Shown one piece after another: positions 54,734 through 64,000 of a stretch of DNA of 64,000 bases; the stretch's first letter is position 1; the number at the start of each line of letters is the position of its first letter. The position numbers and the translations under genes are program-made. Source of the stretch: Alectoria sarmentosa (lineage: Eukaryota; Ascomycota; Lecanoromycetes; Lecanorales; Parmeliaceae); contig WOGZ01000124.1 in NCBI GenBank assembly GCA_009733775.1, positions 28,173 through 92,172 of the forward strand, read 5' to 3'. The notes beneath the pieces are model-generated. The model searched no databases and was not told where the DNA came from. It was given only the letters and a program-made list of their open reading frames with translations.

Positions 54734-56402
54734 ATGGCAAAGACAAAGTCCGCACAGCCTGAGAAGGCCATCAAGTCCAGCAAGGATGCACAGGTCAAAT
54801 CGCTTTCATCAGTCAAACAAGGCGCCGTCACTAAACCATCTCAGACATCAAAGTCCAAGAGCAAGGACATCGCGAAGCAGGTTGCAGTGAAGGCGGATAA
54901 AGTTGGCAAAGAGGGGAAAAATTCCAAGAAAGCGAAGAAAGAGCCAACACCGGAGCCAAGCAGTAGCGAGGATGAGGACGAGGAAGGGAGCAGCGCAAGC
55001 TCCGCTAGCAGCGATGAATCAGAGGCTGAAGTCTCCGCGCCCAAGGCGGCCGCGAAGGCAAATGGCACGAAGACCGATGGCGTCGCCAAGGTCGCTCCTA
55101 AGGCTGAGAGTGAAGATGAGGACTCCGGCTCTTCTGAATCGTCTGCATCATCCGACGATGACATCGAGCATTCTACTGCGGCCAAGTCCGCTTCGGCGGC
55201 TGCCGCTGGTGCGAAAGAAGAGTCCGAGGGTGAAGAAGAAAGCAGTGAAGATGACGAAGAGGGCGACGAGGAGACCGAGAACAAAGGCCCCGTCGATGCC
55301 AAGGCTTTGAACGGCAAGCTCGAAGTGGTGGCTTCCAAAGAGGTATGAAGGGGGAAATACTCCTGCAGCTCGTGTCAATTGCTGATCTCTACAGGCATCC
55401 TCCGATGACGAGTCTGGCAGCGACGCTACTTCGTCCGGCACATCTGAGGGATCATCTGATGAGGAGAGCGAAGAAGAAGACGAGGAGGAGACTGTTGCTC
55501 CCGCTCTTAAGAAGCGCAAGGCCGAAGTTGAGGCCGCGCCTGCCGCTAAGAAGACTAAGACCGAGCCTCTGGGTGACGAAGCAGCTTCGAGGAACCTTTT
55601 CGTTGGTCGTCTATCTTACAACGTCGATGAAGAATGGCTTACTCGCGAATTTGAGAGCTTTGGGGAGTTGTCTGGCGTTCGAGTTATTACTGATCGTGAC
55701 TCTGGTCGTTCCAAAGGGTAAGTCAACTTTGGCTATCATAGTCTGAATCAAGACTGACATCGCTGCAGATATGGCTACGTCGAGTTTGTCAATGGCGCCG
55801 ACGGCATCAAGGCCCACAAGGCTATGCACGAGTCCGAGATTGACGGTCGCACTATCAATGTCGACTTCTCCAAGCCCAAAGCTCCTCCCTCTCAGCGTCA
55901 AGACCGCTCCAAGTCTTTTGGAGACAACTTGAGCCCCGCCAGCGACACCATCTTCGTTGCCAACCTTGCCTTTGAAGCGACTGAAGATACCGTTGGAGAG
56001 GAGTTTGGAAAGCATGGCAATGTTCTTGGCGTTCGTCTGCCCACGGACATGGACACTGGCAATCCCAAGGGATTTGGCTATGTTCAATTTGGCTCTGTTG
56101 AGGAAGCCCAGGAGGTGTTTGGTAAGATGAGCGGTGCTCTAGTCTTGGGCCGTCCTGTTCGTCTTGACTACTCTACCCCACGCCCACCTCGCAACAATGA
56201 TTCTCCTGGTGGCCGTGGTGGACGAGGTGGCGGATTCCGTGGTGGTCGTGGCGGCAATGACCGTGGTGGACGTGGTGGAGGCCGCGGTCGTGGAGGCTTC
56301 AATGATCGTGGAGGCCGCGGAGGTGGCCGTGGCGGACGTGGAGCTTCTACTAACCGTGGGGGCTTTGGTGACTTTCAAGGTAAGAAGATGAGCTTGGATT
56401 AG
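54734..56402 (+). CDS. NSR1: Nucleolin-like RNA-binding protein (Nsr1/gar2 homologue)
   Basis: Exons are 54734-55342, 55395-55717 and 55769-56402 (521 aa), with GT-AG introns in phase. The architecture is that of yeast Nsr1 and fission-yeast gar2: a basic start (KTKSAQPEKAIKSS), alternating acidic-serine tracts (residues 80-240), two RRMs and an RGG tail. RRM1 has RNP2 NLFVGRL and RNP1 KGYGYVEF, split by the second intron. RRM2 has TIFVANL and KGFGYVQF. The last 60 residues are Gly-Arg-rich (GGRGGGFRGGRGGNDRGGRG). Such proteins act in the nucleolus in pre-rRNA processing and 40S assembly, and the serine tracts are casein kinase 2 targets in relatives. The frame is intact; a highly confident assignment. 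Confidence 0.95.
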
Positions 56403-58217
56403 AGGTGCTGTGAGTATTGTCGTGCTCGATGGTTGCAGTGGTGATCAAATCTGATGGATTTCCTTTTCATTGGTTCGATCATGATTACAAAAGTTGATTA
56501 CTCTTCTATGCTACGAAGGCCACGCTGGCCGGATTGTACAATACCCAGTACATGATCGCGAGATGGCTAGAAAATCTCGTTCAGAGTGTGCTTATTCTAG
56601 AAGAGGACCAGGGTAATGATTCAGATAATTCATGCGAGGATAGGCGCAGATCAGATAGAGGAATATAAATGCCACATGCATATCATCTGTCTCAGTGAGA
56701 TGTCTGACCCTGCTACGACCAACTGGAAACATCGATGATAAATACGGATGGGCCAACGCCTTTTATTCGGACGCAAAGAGATCTGGTATTCTGCATGCAT
56801 GCATGATATCTCTTTTCAATCGCCGCATCTGCCGCTTTCCCTCACCTCTTGACCACATTTTGATTCCACGCCTTAGCCCTTTACTGTTTCGAACAGCCAG
56901 CACCAGATTTGATCAAGGCCCCACTTTTACTTGCTCTTTACTTCGATGTTTCCTCAAAGGAAGACATTCTGGCGTCCTGACGATTGCCTAATCGACCAAT
57001 TTATGTTTTATGGTAAATAGCAGATACTCTGCAGACCTCACGATTTCAACAGGTTTGAAGATGCGGGTGAGAACTTATCGATTCGGGGGTTTTTTTCTAG
57101 ATCGAGTGGAGGAGGCAAGCAAGAGAGACAGGAGAGTGATCGTTTGACAATGCGTGATGATGAGACGCAAAAGGGTGTGTACATAGAAGATAGCGGTAGT
57201 GAATGGGTCACATTTTGGATGTTGGGTTGGAAATGAGGATATTTTTATTGGAACACATTTTACGTATTCTACTCTACTTTACGTTTTGATACGCTTGACT
57301 TATCTTGCAAATCCTCGACCGCAACATCCTCGAATGTCACATCCTTGCACATCCTCGGAACACATGTTCGGAAACTCGTTCGCTTCATGGTGAAGCATCT
57401 GAGGCTTAGACTCCATTAAGTAAAGCGCAGGGTGTTTGCGTGTAGGGATTAGGGGCAGTAAGTTATGCTGCTCGCCAAGAGGGTAAGGTATCCTTCCGGA
57501 GACAAATGCAGGAGATGGAGCTCTTCATGGCTGTTTTTGTGTCTTGCAATGCTGAAGTTGGCTTACCTGTTGTAGTGATTCGTAATCTGCAGGGTCCAAG
57601 CCATTTCAAATCGTTCAGGTGACAGCGCAGCGGAACACACAACACATGGCCCAGATCCCAGGGCTTCAGGTTTCAGGGTCCACAAGCGTCATCTGCGAAC
57701 ACCAGCAATCCATCCAACTCAGCTCCATTCACTCTTTCTGTTCCTCGTCTATTGCTGGCCATTAGCCTTATAGACATTGCATTGTTATGACAGTCACGGT
57801 GCTCGCATCTTGTAACAAAGCGTCCTCCTGCGCTTGATGATCTAGCAAACAAAGGGCCATGTGTGGATGCGGGTACCCCACGACGCTCCCAATTCACAGC
57901 CCCCATCAGCCCACCACGGACCTTCAACAGATTCTAAGACAGCACTGAGTACCAGGTGCCTGTCGCACCCTGACTCAAAGCCGACTGCAGGCAATCAGTC
58001 ATGCAACCGACTTTCAATCAGATTGCGCTCGCACGAGAGGTTCTCGAGCCCCGCCCCACTGATCAAATGGAACACCTCCATCGACATTCCAGATCATTGC
58101 CAGGCATCACGAGACTGAGGTCAGATGGTATGTGAACAGGTTGCGAACATTCTCCATCGATTTCCCTCCTTCCTCTATCAGCATCATTGCATCAGAGGCG
58201 TCCCTTATCTTGTAAAC
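56403..58217. other. Intergenic, nothing recognised
   Basis: About 1.8 kb downstream of the nucleolin homologue. A gtttttttc tract lies near 57090. No supported gene; the right end must hold the promoter of the next plus-strand gene. Confidence 0.45.
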
Positions 58218-59384
58218 ATGGCTACAGTATACTCATTCGATCATTACACAGAATCTTGGATAGAAGTATCCTCCCAGCCTTCAACCTCCTCTCTCTCCTC
58301 CGCCGCTGCAGACGATGCTGGTCCGACTGGTGTCCGAGTACAATACGATCAACATGGGCGGAGAAGACGCCGCTTAGGTCGCGACGAACCTCTACCGCGA
58401 GGCGCTCCTGTACGCCGCGCAAGTGTTGCTGGAAGTAGTCAGGAAGAGTACGAAGAGAGTGAAAGCGAGTCAGACCGTATGATGACCAGCTCCAACGAAG
58501 CTCTCGAGCCCAACCTGTCCGAAGGCGTGAACAGCCCGCCGGGCCTTACTACATCAGCATCCGAAGACACATCCTCCAACAATGCCGAAGATGACGACGA
58601 TGAGAATGCAACCGCGCTGGGTGTCTTGAACAACGAGCCAGTCTTCACTCCCCAACCTAATGCCTTCTCCTACCCACCACAATCCTACAACACCAGGCAC
58701 ACCCGCTCCTTGGAAACACGAGCCTCTTACTTTCCAGCCCATAGAACATCACCTCATCGCCGACCAGCCGCCCACTCGTACCCGAGTCGAGCTAGAACAA
58801 GCCATACACCCTACAACATGCTAGCCCCCTCCCATACCGCAGACCATGACGCCGCACTTCGTGCCAGCCTCTCCACTCTCCTTTCCTGCGCCCGAGCTCT
58901 GCCAAAACGAGAAGGTCCATCCATTCAAGCAGTTTCAAACCGCGTGGAACCTTCCACTCTCCGACTCGTGCCTGAGTCTGAGATTATACGCGAGCCTGCT
59001 CCCCCGAATCCCCCCCCACGTCTTTCTGTTCGCCGCCGCACCTCGGCCACCTCCCTTTCTAGCAACGATAAAGGCAAAAGGAAAGCATCTACGTCCAAAG
59101 ATAGAAGTCATCGAGACCCGAGGAGCAAGAAAAGGCGGGCCAACAGTCCTGGCAGGGAGCAGCCTATCTCACCTACGTTTATGACATGGGTTCTGAGTGC
59201 GGGAGTTGTGGTTTTGTTCAGTGCTATCAGCTTCTCGGCTGGATATGCTGTTGGGAGGGAGGTGGGGAGATTCGAAGCCGGGACTGTGGCTGGAAGAGAT
59301 GGAATGGGCTGTGGGAAGGAAATGGGACGGGGACTTCGAAGATTGAGATGGGGTGGGAGTAGCGGAGGTGTCATTAGGGTTTGA
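58218..59384 (+). CDS. Uncharacterised protein with a single C-terminal membrane helix (388 aa)
   Basis: A single exon. ATG 58218 starts MATVYSFDHYTESWIEVSSQ, which I prefer over an in-frame ATG at 58125 because the upstream extension is compositionally different. Residues 15-310 are disordered, with Ser/Glu tracts (SQEEYEESESESD) and basic clusters (RGKRKASTSKDR-like, SKKRRANSPGRE) that could serve as nuclear localisation signals. Near residue 335 a hydrophobic helix (FMTWVLSAGVVVLFSAISFS) is followed by GYAVGREVGRFEAGT and a basic Gly-rich tail. This could be an inner-nuclear-membrane or ER tail-anchored protein, an inference from layout only. I do not recognise a family. Confidence 0.75.
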   Translation: MATVYSFDHYTESWIEVSSQPSTSSLSSAAADDAGPTGVRVQYDQHGRRRRRLGRDEPLPRGAPVRRASVAGSSQEEYEESESESDRMMTSSNEALEPNLSEGVNSPPGLTTSASEDTSSNNAEDDDDENATALGVLNNEPVFTPQPNAFSYPPQSYNTRHTRSLETRASYFPAHRTSPHRRPAAHSYPSRARTSHTPYNMLAPSHTADHDAALRASLSTLLSCARALPKREGPSIQAVSNRVEPSTLRLVPESEIIREPAPPNPPPRLSVRRRTSATSLSSNDKGKRKASTSKDRSHRDPRSKKRRANSPGREQPISPTFMTWVLSAGVVVLFSAISFSAGYAVGREVGRFEAGTVAGRDGMGCGKEMGRGLRRLRWGGSSGGVIRV

Positions 59385-60187
59385 GACATGATGGATATGA
59401 GTTTGACGAGATTTTTGAAGCGTTATGGGTTGGCTATGTGACGATGGATGAGAGGAGCAATGAGCGGATGACATTTGGACAGCGTGCATTGCAGGCGCTC
59501 TGGCGTCTAGACCTTGCCGGTGTATCGGCGATATTGTTTATGCCTGGAAAGATATTAGAGCAAAGTCTCAATTTTTGAATGCACTACTCTTCCGCTCAGC
59601 CGCCATTGGACGGCTAGACCCGAATTGATATTCTATTCTGTTTCACAATTCGGACAGACACACCACTGTGTGGATGGGACTGTTACCTTCCAATGCCCAC
59701 TCTCTGGGCCAAAGCTGGCTTGTTCCTGTCAATAATGTTCGGAAAGGCACGACCACCAATTTCGAAGCGAAGCGCGTAATAAGTACTTAAATTATCCACA
59801 TCAAATCGGAGAAAATCCTTTTCAAAAACCATCCATCCATACATACCTTACATATTCCATTACTTATCCATCCAAAACCACCGTCAAGTAAAGTAAAATA
59901 AAGTAAAGTAAAGTAGAACGGATGATGTCAAAGCATAAGTAAGTAAGTATCTGCCGCCCCACCCCGAACGCTAAGTACGCGGCATTTGTAAGTAAGGTAC
60001 TTTAGGTAGGTATGTATGCATAAAAGTAAGCAATCTCCATCATTAACACGCTTATGCTGCGACTGTGGCCATCATGGCCCTGACAGCCAGCCTTTATGAG
60101 GAAGAAAGAAAAAAGAAAAGTCTGGTTGGGCTACTTACTTTAGGCGGCTCTTTGAATTCACATTCATTCAATTCAATTCACTTCGCT

Positions 60188-60212
60188 GATTTGATTTGAT
60201 TTGATTTGATTT
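60188..60212. repeat. (GATTT)5 microsatellite
   Basis: Five perfect pentanucleotide units in intergenic DNA. Confidence 0.9.
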
Positions 60213-60340
60213 GGAGGAGCGCTCCCACCCCCCCCCTCACCTTAAGTACCTGTGTTTGTTTGTTTGTTTGGTTGGGGGGCTTGCTTGCATGCATGTTACT
60301 TACTGTATATGTAGTACATAAGTATCAATTGCATGCATGA

Positions 60341-60367
60341 GTAAAGTAAAGTAAAGTAAAGTAAAGT
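60341..60367. repeat. (GTAAA)n microsatellite
   Basis: Five perfect units, matching a shorter imperfect tract of the same motif about 450 bp upstream (59886-59915). Confidence 0.88.
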
Positions 60368-60759
60368 AGGTTGAGAGCTCGAGGTAAGTAGGAACCCCAC
60401 TACTTACTACGGGTGACGCAATCATCTCTTTTTGCCCCCTCCGTTTTTTTTTTTTTTCATCACATTTATACAGTACACATATATCTATAGTGCTTATATG
60501 TACCGTGCATGTATTAAGTCCGTTGTTATGTTGTTCTTGTACTTTCTTTGATATTGCGGTTTTTTCGAATTGTTGTCTTGATTTTGAATGCATTGATTGG
60601 TGTTGATGGCGTGGCGATGGGAATATATTTATTGCTGCGAGTTTGGATCTGGGTGGTTGTGTCAAATCCTACTACGGCATTACTGGGATTTTCAGTGTTC
60701 ATGGTTTAGTGTAGCACGATCGTACTAGGCCCTGATCCCTCACGATCATGGCCTCATCG

Positions 60760-62485
60760 CCGCCGTCGTCCAGGTTGCCGACGTTGGGATCCGACTTAGC
60801 GTCAAGCTCTACACATTTGGCCAGACAGTGGCCAGCGCCGATGAGTCCATCGTCTTCATCTCAAAAGACATCTCCCACACCTGCTCCATCCTCAAAACTT
60901 TAGGCCACAGTCTTGAGAAAGACCGTGAAGCACAGCTGTACTCCCATAACGCCATCAACACGGCTGACGCTGTTGTCAAAGATTGCCTCGAGATCTTCCA
61001 CGAAATGGACGGGGCTCTGCTGAAAAAGATCACGAGAATTGGGATTGGATGGCACTTCTAGTCGACTTGCAGTTGTCGCGCTCGAGATACTCAAATGGCC
61101 CTTCTTGAGACCAAAGATAATGCTATTGTGGAGTAATCTCGACAACTTAAAGTCTTCGATACACCTAATGTTGATGGTTGTCGAGCAGTGAGCTTCTATA
61201 TCCGATACCTGTCCCGATCAAATGGCCTCATCGTCCACTTCGCTTTGCTGACTTTTAGCGCAGAACAGAAGATCCCTCGGCGGTCAATGATCAGCGCAGT
61301 GTAATCGACCATCCTTTCCGCATGAGTGCACAGCAGTCACGGAAGTATGATTCCTTGAAAGCGGCCATGGATCGCAATGAAAATCTTGATATCGCCGGGA
61401 ATTCCCCCAACGGCTATCTACCGGCGACACCAATTCTGGATGCAGCAATGATCCCCACCTAAGTGCCCATCAACAACAAGACCAATACGCTACTGGAGTC
61501 TCCAGTGGTGGATCCTGCAACTGCGAAACTGAACTACTGCACTCTCATTCAACACCTAATGACAGAGGTTGAAGCCGAGGAGTACAGTATTGGACATGAC
61601 ATGAGACGTCGAATAAGAGACGATGTCACTCATACCCACAAGCGTGAGATGCGGCTTCTACGTACAGTTCATGGGCATACCGAGCTTGAGGAGAAGATGC
61701 AAGATAGTCTTGGAGGCTTAGAGATGGCCGAAGAGAAGGTAGAAGAAGGAGAATGATCGCAAATGGAACATGGGGCGAGAATTTCGTCTGGAGCTAAAGC
61801 TGCTTCGTTCCAAGACAGTGGCCCCCAAAGTCTCGATTCCAACCCAAGTCACCTATCCCGAGAGGTCAAAATCCAAGAGCACGCAAGGGACTTTGAATAG
61901 CCACCGTAGAACGTTCGCATGGCTACTATGGATCGAGTCAGTACTTTTGCACCCAACCCTGCAATTGGAAACTTCCTCAATAATGGGAAAGACCCGTGGA
62001 ACCATTTCAATTTAGTTTCTAAGGCTCCGATGGTCGTAAAGCCTAGAGCGGTCGAGGAAAACGTTTGGTTGCCGTTCTGGATATCTGGAGCCTCAAGGCT
62101 CGCCTTCCATGAGATCCTTCCTCTGAATCCCCTACAACCGCATATACAGAACAACCACATGCCACAATTTCCTTTCTTGCAATCTGGAACATCGATGCCA
62201 GCCACCGACAAATCTCACGTTTTAGAAACTATACCATCGTCACAACATCTTGCCGCCCTTACGAACTCGTCAGATACGGAGACCTTCGTAAGTGCGAATT
62301 CAGTGATTGGCGAAGTAGCCTTGGACCCCCATCCTTTTTGCTTGGTAGAAGGTGAGAATGATGGGCCTATGGTGGTGCCTGGTGGCCAAATGTATGGTGA
62401 TCCTGCGGGGAAAGATGGCGGGAAGTTGGGAGTAGCAAATCTGTATTCCTCACTGAATGAGCTGCTGGAAGCTTGGGTTACCTAG
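60760..62485 (+). pseudogene. Fungal N-terminal-domain (STAND/NLR-type) gene with multiple stops
   Basis: The first exon remnant reads GLIAAVVQVADVGIRLSVKL, then VASADESIVFISKDISHTCS and AVVKDCLEIFHEMDGALLKK, the N-terminal helical domain common to fungal STAND-like proteins; its start codon is missing. Near 61045-61055 the frame shifts, then continues SSRLAVVALEILKWPFLRPK to VVEQ at about 61189, where an intron to 61260 is likely. The second exon starts RTEDPSAVNDQRSVIDHPFR and stays in one frame to 62485, apart from stops at 61460 (TAA), 61754 (TGA), 61898 (TAG) and 61907 (TAG). Every one is a single C-to-T change from CAA, CGA, CAG and CAG. The tail has no recognised domain. The gene is dead; relatives serve as signal-transducing receptors or regulators. 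Confidence 0.78.
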
Positions 62486-63719
62486 ATATGACTTGGGCGG
62501 AAATGAACATCATATACGGGCACAAATAGGTATGTGAACGCGTGATTAGGCCATCTCACTCAGGGGCTGACAGGCCTGAACAGGCAAATCCTCGCACCCC
62601 AGCGCTAACACACTCCTACGCCCATGTGGCATAGACCTGGAGAACCGTGAATAGCCATATACAGGCGTGGATACGCGGGTAAAAACAAAGCTCTGGCGCT
62701 GAAAGAGATGAAATCGAATCAGGAGCCACTTGCTGATGGTGAACAGGTACACACAGTGCTTGCTATTGACAAGTGTCTCTCGCGTTGACACATGTCCAAA
62801 CACATAATCAAACCGACGTTCCTACGGTCGCGACGTAATTCAATGTCTGCAGTCTTGTCTTTATAGAAATTAAAGCAAACACATGCAAGCAATCCCACTC
62901 AGCCAACATATACCATGGCTGGCATATGTCAAGCTGCTTCGGACCTTTTTCCCACCTCCGGCGAGAGTTTGTTGGTCGTGGATGAATATCGCTTGCGCGT
63001 TTGGGAGGTGGTTCCTCACTCCTCGCCGGTGCGTGCGGAGAGAGAGACCGCCCAAAGCAGCGTGGAAGAAAACTGCGTTAGCGCACCGGATCCAAAATCT
63101 CCGAGAGTAGTATTGGCGACCTCGTTGGTTGCATCGTTGCTTGTTGATCAGGTCGAAAGCGCCGTCTGAGGTTACAGTGGATGATGGCTGCGCCCCTTTA
63201 CCCCCCCTTTCCCCCTTTAAATGCATGTACTGCGGTCATTGGAGTCAGTGATGGCAGTGGCATGGCGCATACAATGCAGGAGGTACGATTCCATGAGGTG
63301 GAAGCTCTGCCGGCGGAGATGCCGAATAGCAGACGGGACTTTCACGCAGGAGATGTGATTTTCGGGTGTGGGATGTATATGAGTCTTTTATCAGTTGGGA
63401 AGGACGCTATCTCACGAATATGATCAAAGACTTGTCGAGGAAGCACTGTCAAAGAGCTCCCTGGTGCTGAAGGAGCCGTTTTGACAGAAATCATACTCAG
63501 CTCGAGGCATCGATACCCTTTTGGGCACTTCACCGCGGACGTCGACATACGTTTTTGAACCAGCGGCTACGAAAATCGCGCTCCCAACGATACCCTCTTC
63601 GTCAAACAAACAAACGTATTTAAATTGGCGCTTTTGAAGAATTATCCTTCGACAATCCACAACTAGTCATTTTCTTTCTCATCTTCGAAGCCTCAAACAA
63701 ATACATCCAGGCTCTCACC
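62486..63719. other. Intergenic with doubtful small frames
   Basis: A plus-strand ATG frame at 62915-63169 (84 codons, start MAGICQAASDLFPTSGESLL in a good ATG context) and a minus-strand frame at 63424-63660 are possible but unrecognised. No repeat or RNA feature was seen. Confidence 0.35.
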
Positions 63720-63890
63720 ATGGCTTGCTACAACTACACCAGAGACTGGCATCCCACTCCCCCCCCCCCAGGCCGCCGCGATCAACTCTGCTGCAACCCC
63801 TTCCACAACGCTGACAACCCAGCCCCGCTCCCAGGTGCGGGCAACCTTCCTCTTGCTAAGATTCGGGCCCGTTGTCTGCTATGTGTCTGA
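63720..63890 (+). CDS. Possible small cysteine-rich protein (56 aa)
   Basis: ATG 63720 follows a caccATGg context and opens 56 codons ending in TGA: MACYNYTRDWHPTPPPPGRR, then LCCNPFHNADNP and ARCLLCV. There are five cysteines but no signal peptide. The four prolines come from a run of 11 C residues, so the frame is sensitive to a single miscall. It may instead be the first exon of a longer gene leaving the window. Unrecognised. Confidence 0.35.
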   Translation: MACYNYTRDWHPTPPPPGRRDQLCCNPFHNADNPAPLPGAGNLPLAKIRARCLLCV

Positions 63891-63945
63891 ACCCTGACGC
63901 TTAGGTCCCGACGCTGTTGGTTCGGATCCGGATCGCCTTTGCAGT

Positions 63946-64000
63946 TGTATGTATGTATGTATGTATGTATGTATGTATGTATGTATGTATGTATGTATGT
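63946..64000. repeat. (GTAT)n microsatellite reaching the window end
   Basis: At least 13 near-perfect tetranucleotide units run off the right edge, so the true length is unknown. Confidence 0.95.

Larger units (their letters stand above)
59385..60759. other. Microsatellite-rich intergenic region
   Basis: Simple repeats cluster here: gtaaa/agtaa units at 59886-59915, taagtaagtaa near 59937, (GATTT)5 at 60188-60212, (GTTT)n at 60254-60270, a second (GTAAA)n at 60341-60367 and a T-homopolymer at 60444-60458. No gene was supported. Confidence 0.7.

Noticed and set aside
54841..55338. Serine-rich minus-strand frame opposite the nucleolin homologue
   Set aside because: It is an artefact of GAG/GAA-rich coding sequence read backwards.
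56180..56391. Gly/Val-rich alternative frame over the RGG tail
   Set aside because: It is the shifted reading of GGN-rich codons; the RGG frame continues directly from RRM2.
1..64000. CRISPR array, bacterial operon or phage features
   Set aside because: Introns and fungal gene families show this is eukaryotic DNA; no array-like spaced repeats are present.

Overview
The window is nuclear DNA of a filamentous ascomycete (Pezizomycotina). Many genes carry short introns of about 48-80 bp with GT/AG (occasionally GC/AG) borders and CTNA-type branch sites. The recognisable families are typically fungal: F-box and 2EXR proteins, an acuF-type C2H2 protein, DUF7580, SRR1-like, Cox17, Alg6, an Nsr1/gar2 nucleolin homologue and several small secreted proteins. 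A Leotiomycetes or related affinity is possible but is only an inference from overall protein character.

Layout. 1-18 kb is an accessory-looking block. It holds an inverted-repeat element, an F-box gene with a 1-nt frameshift, a long F-box-like gene broken by two in-frame stops, a C2H2 zinc-finger gene with a +1 frameshift in a homopolymer run, an intact DUF7580 gene divergent from it, and a six-exon gene for a conserved orphan protein of about 1,370 residues. 18-32 kb is gene-poor: a hairpin element, an orphan transmembrane exon, a 2EXR gene, a small secreted cysteine protein, an F-box gene, a secreted SnoaL-like protein and an SRR1-like gene. 32.5-34.1 kb is AT-rich and contains a clear pogo-type MITE with perfect terminal inverted repeats and a TA duplication. 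34.4-50.4 kb alternates secreted-protein genes with housekeeping genes (COX17 and ALG6, which converge) and an ankyrin gene. 51.6-52.8 kb is a decayed DUF7924-like gene. 54.7-56.4 kb is the nucleolin homologue, 58.2-59.4 kb an uncharacterised tail-anchored-looking protein. 59.6-60.5 kb is microsatellite-rich, and 60.76-62.5 kb is a pseudogene with four in-frame stops. The window ends in a (GTAT)n tract.

How it fits together. Housekeeping genes (COX17, ALG6, the nucleolin homologue) read cleanly after splicing. Disruptions concentrate in the fast-evolving families. Nearly all nonsense changes can be explained as single C-to-T (or G-to-A) transitions in Gln, Arg or Trp codons, the pattern expected from repeat-induced point mutation or cytosine deamination; the cause itself is inferred. 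The most suggestive functional unit is the head-to-head C2H2/DUF7580 pair at 7.1-12.3 kb, both from families linked to fungal NLR-like or self-recognition architectures.
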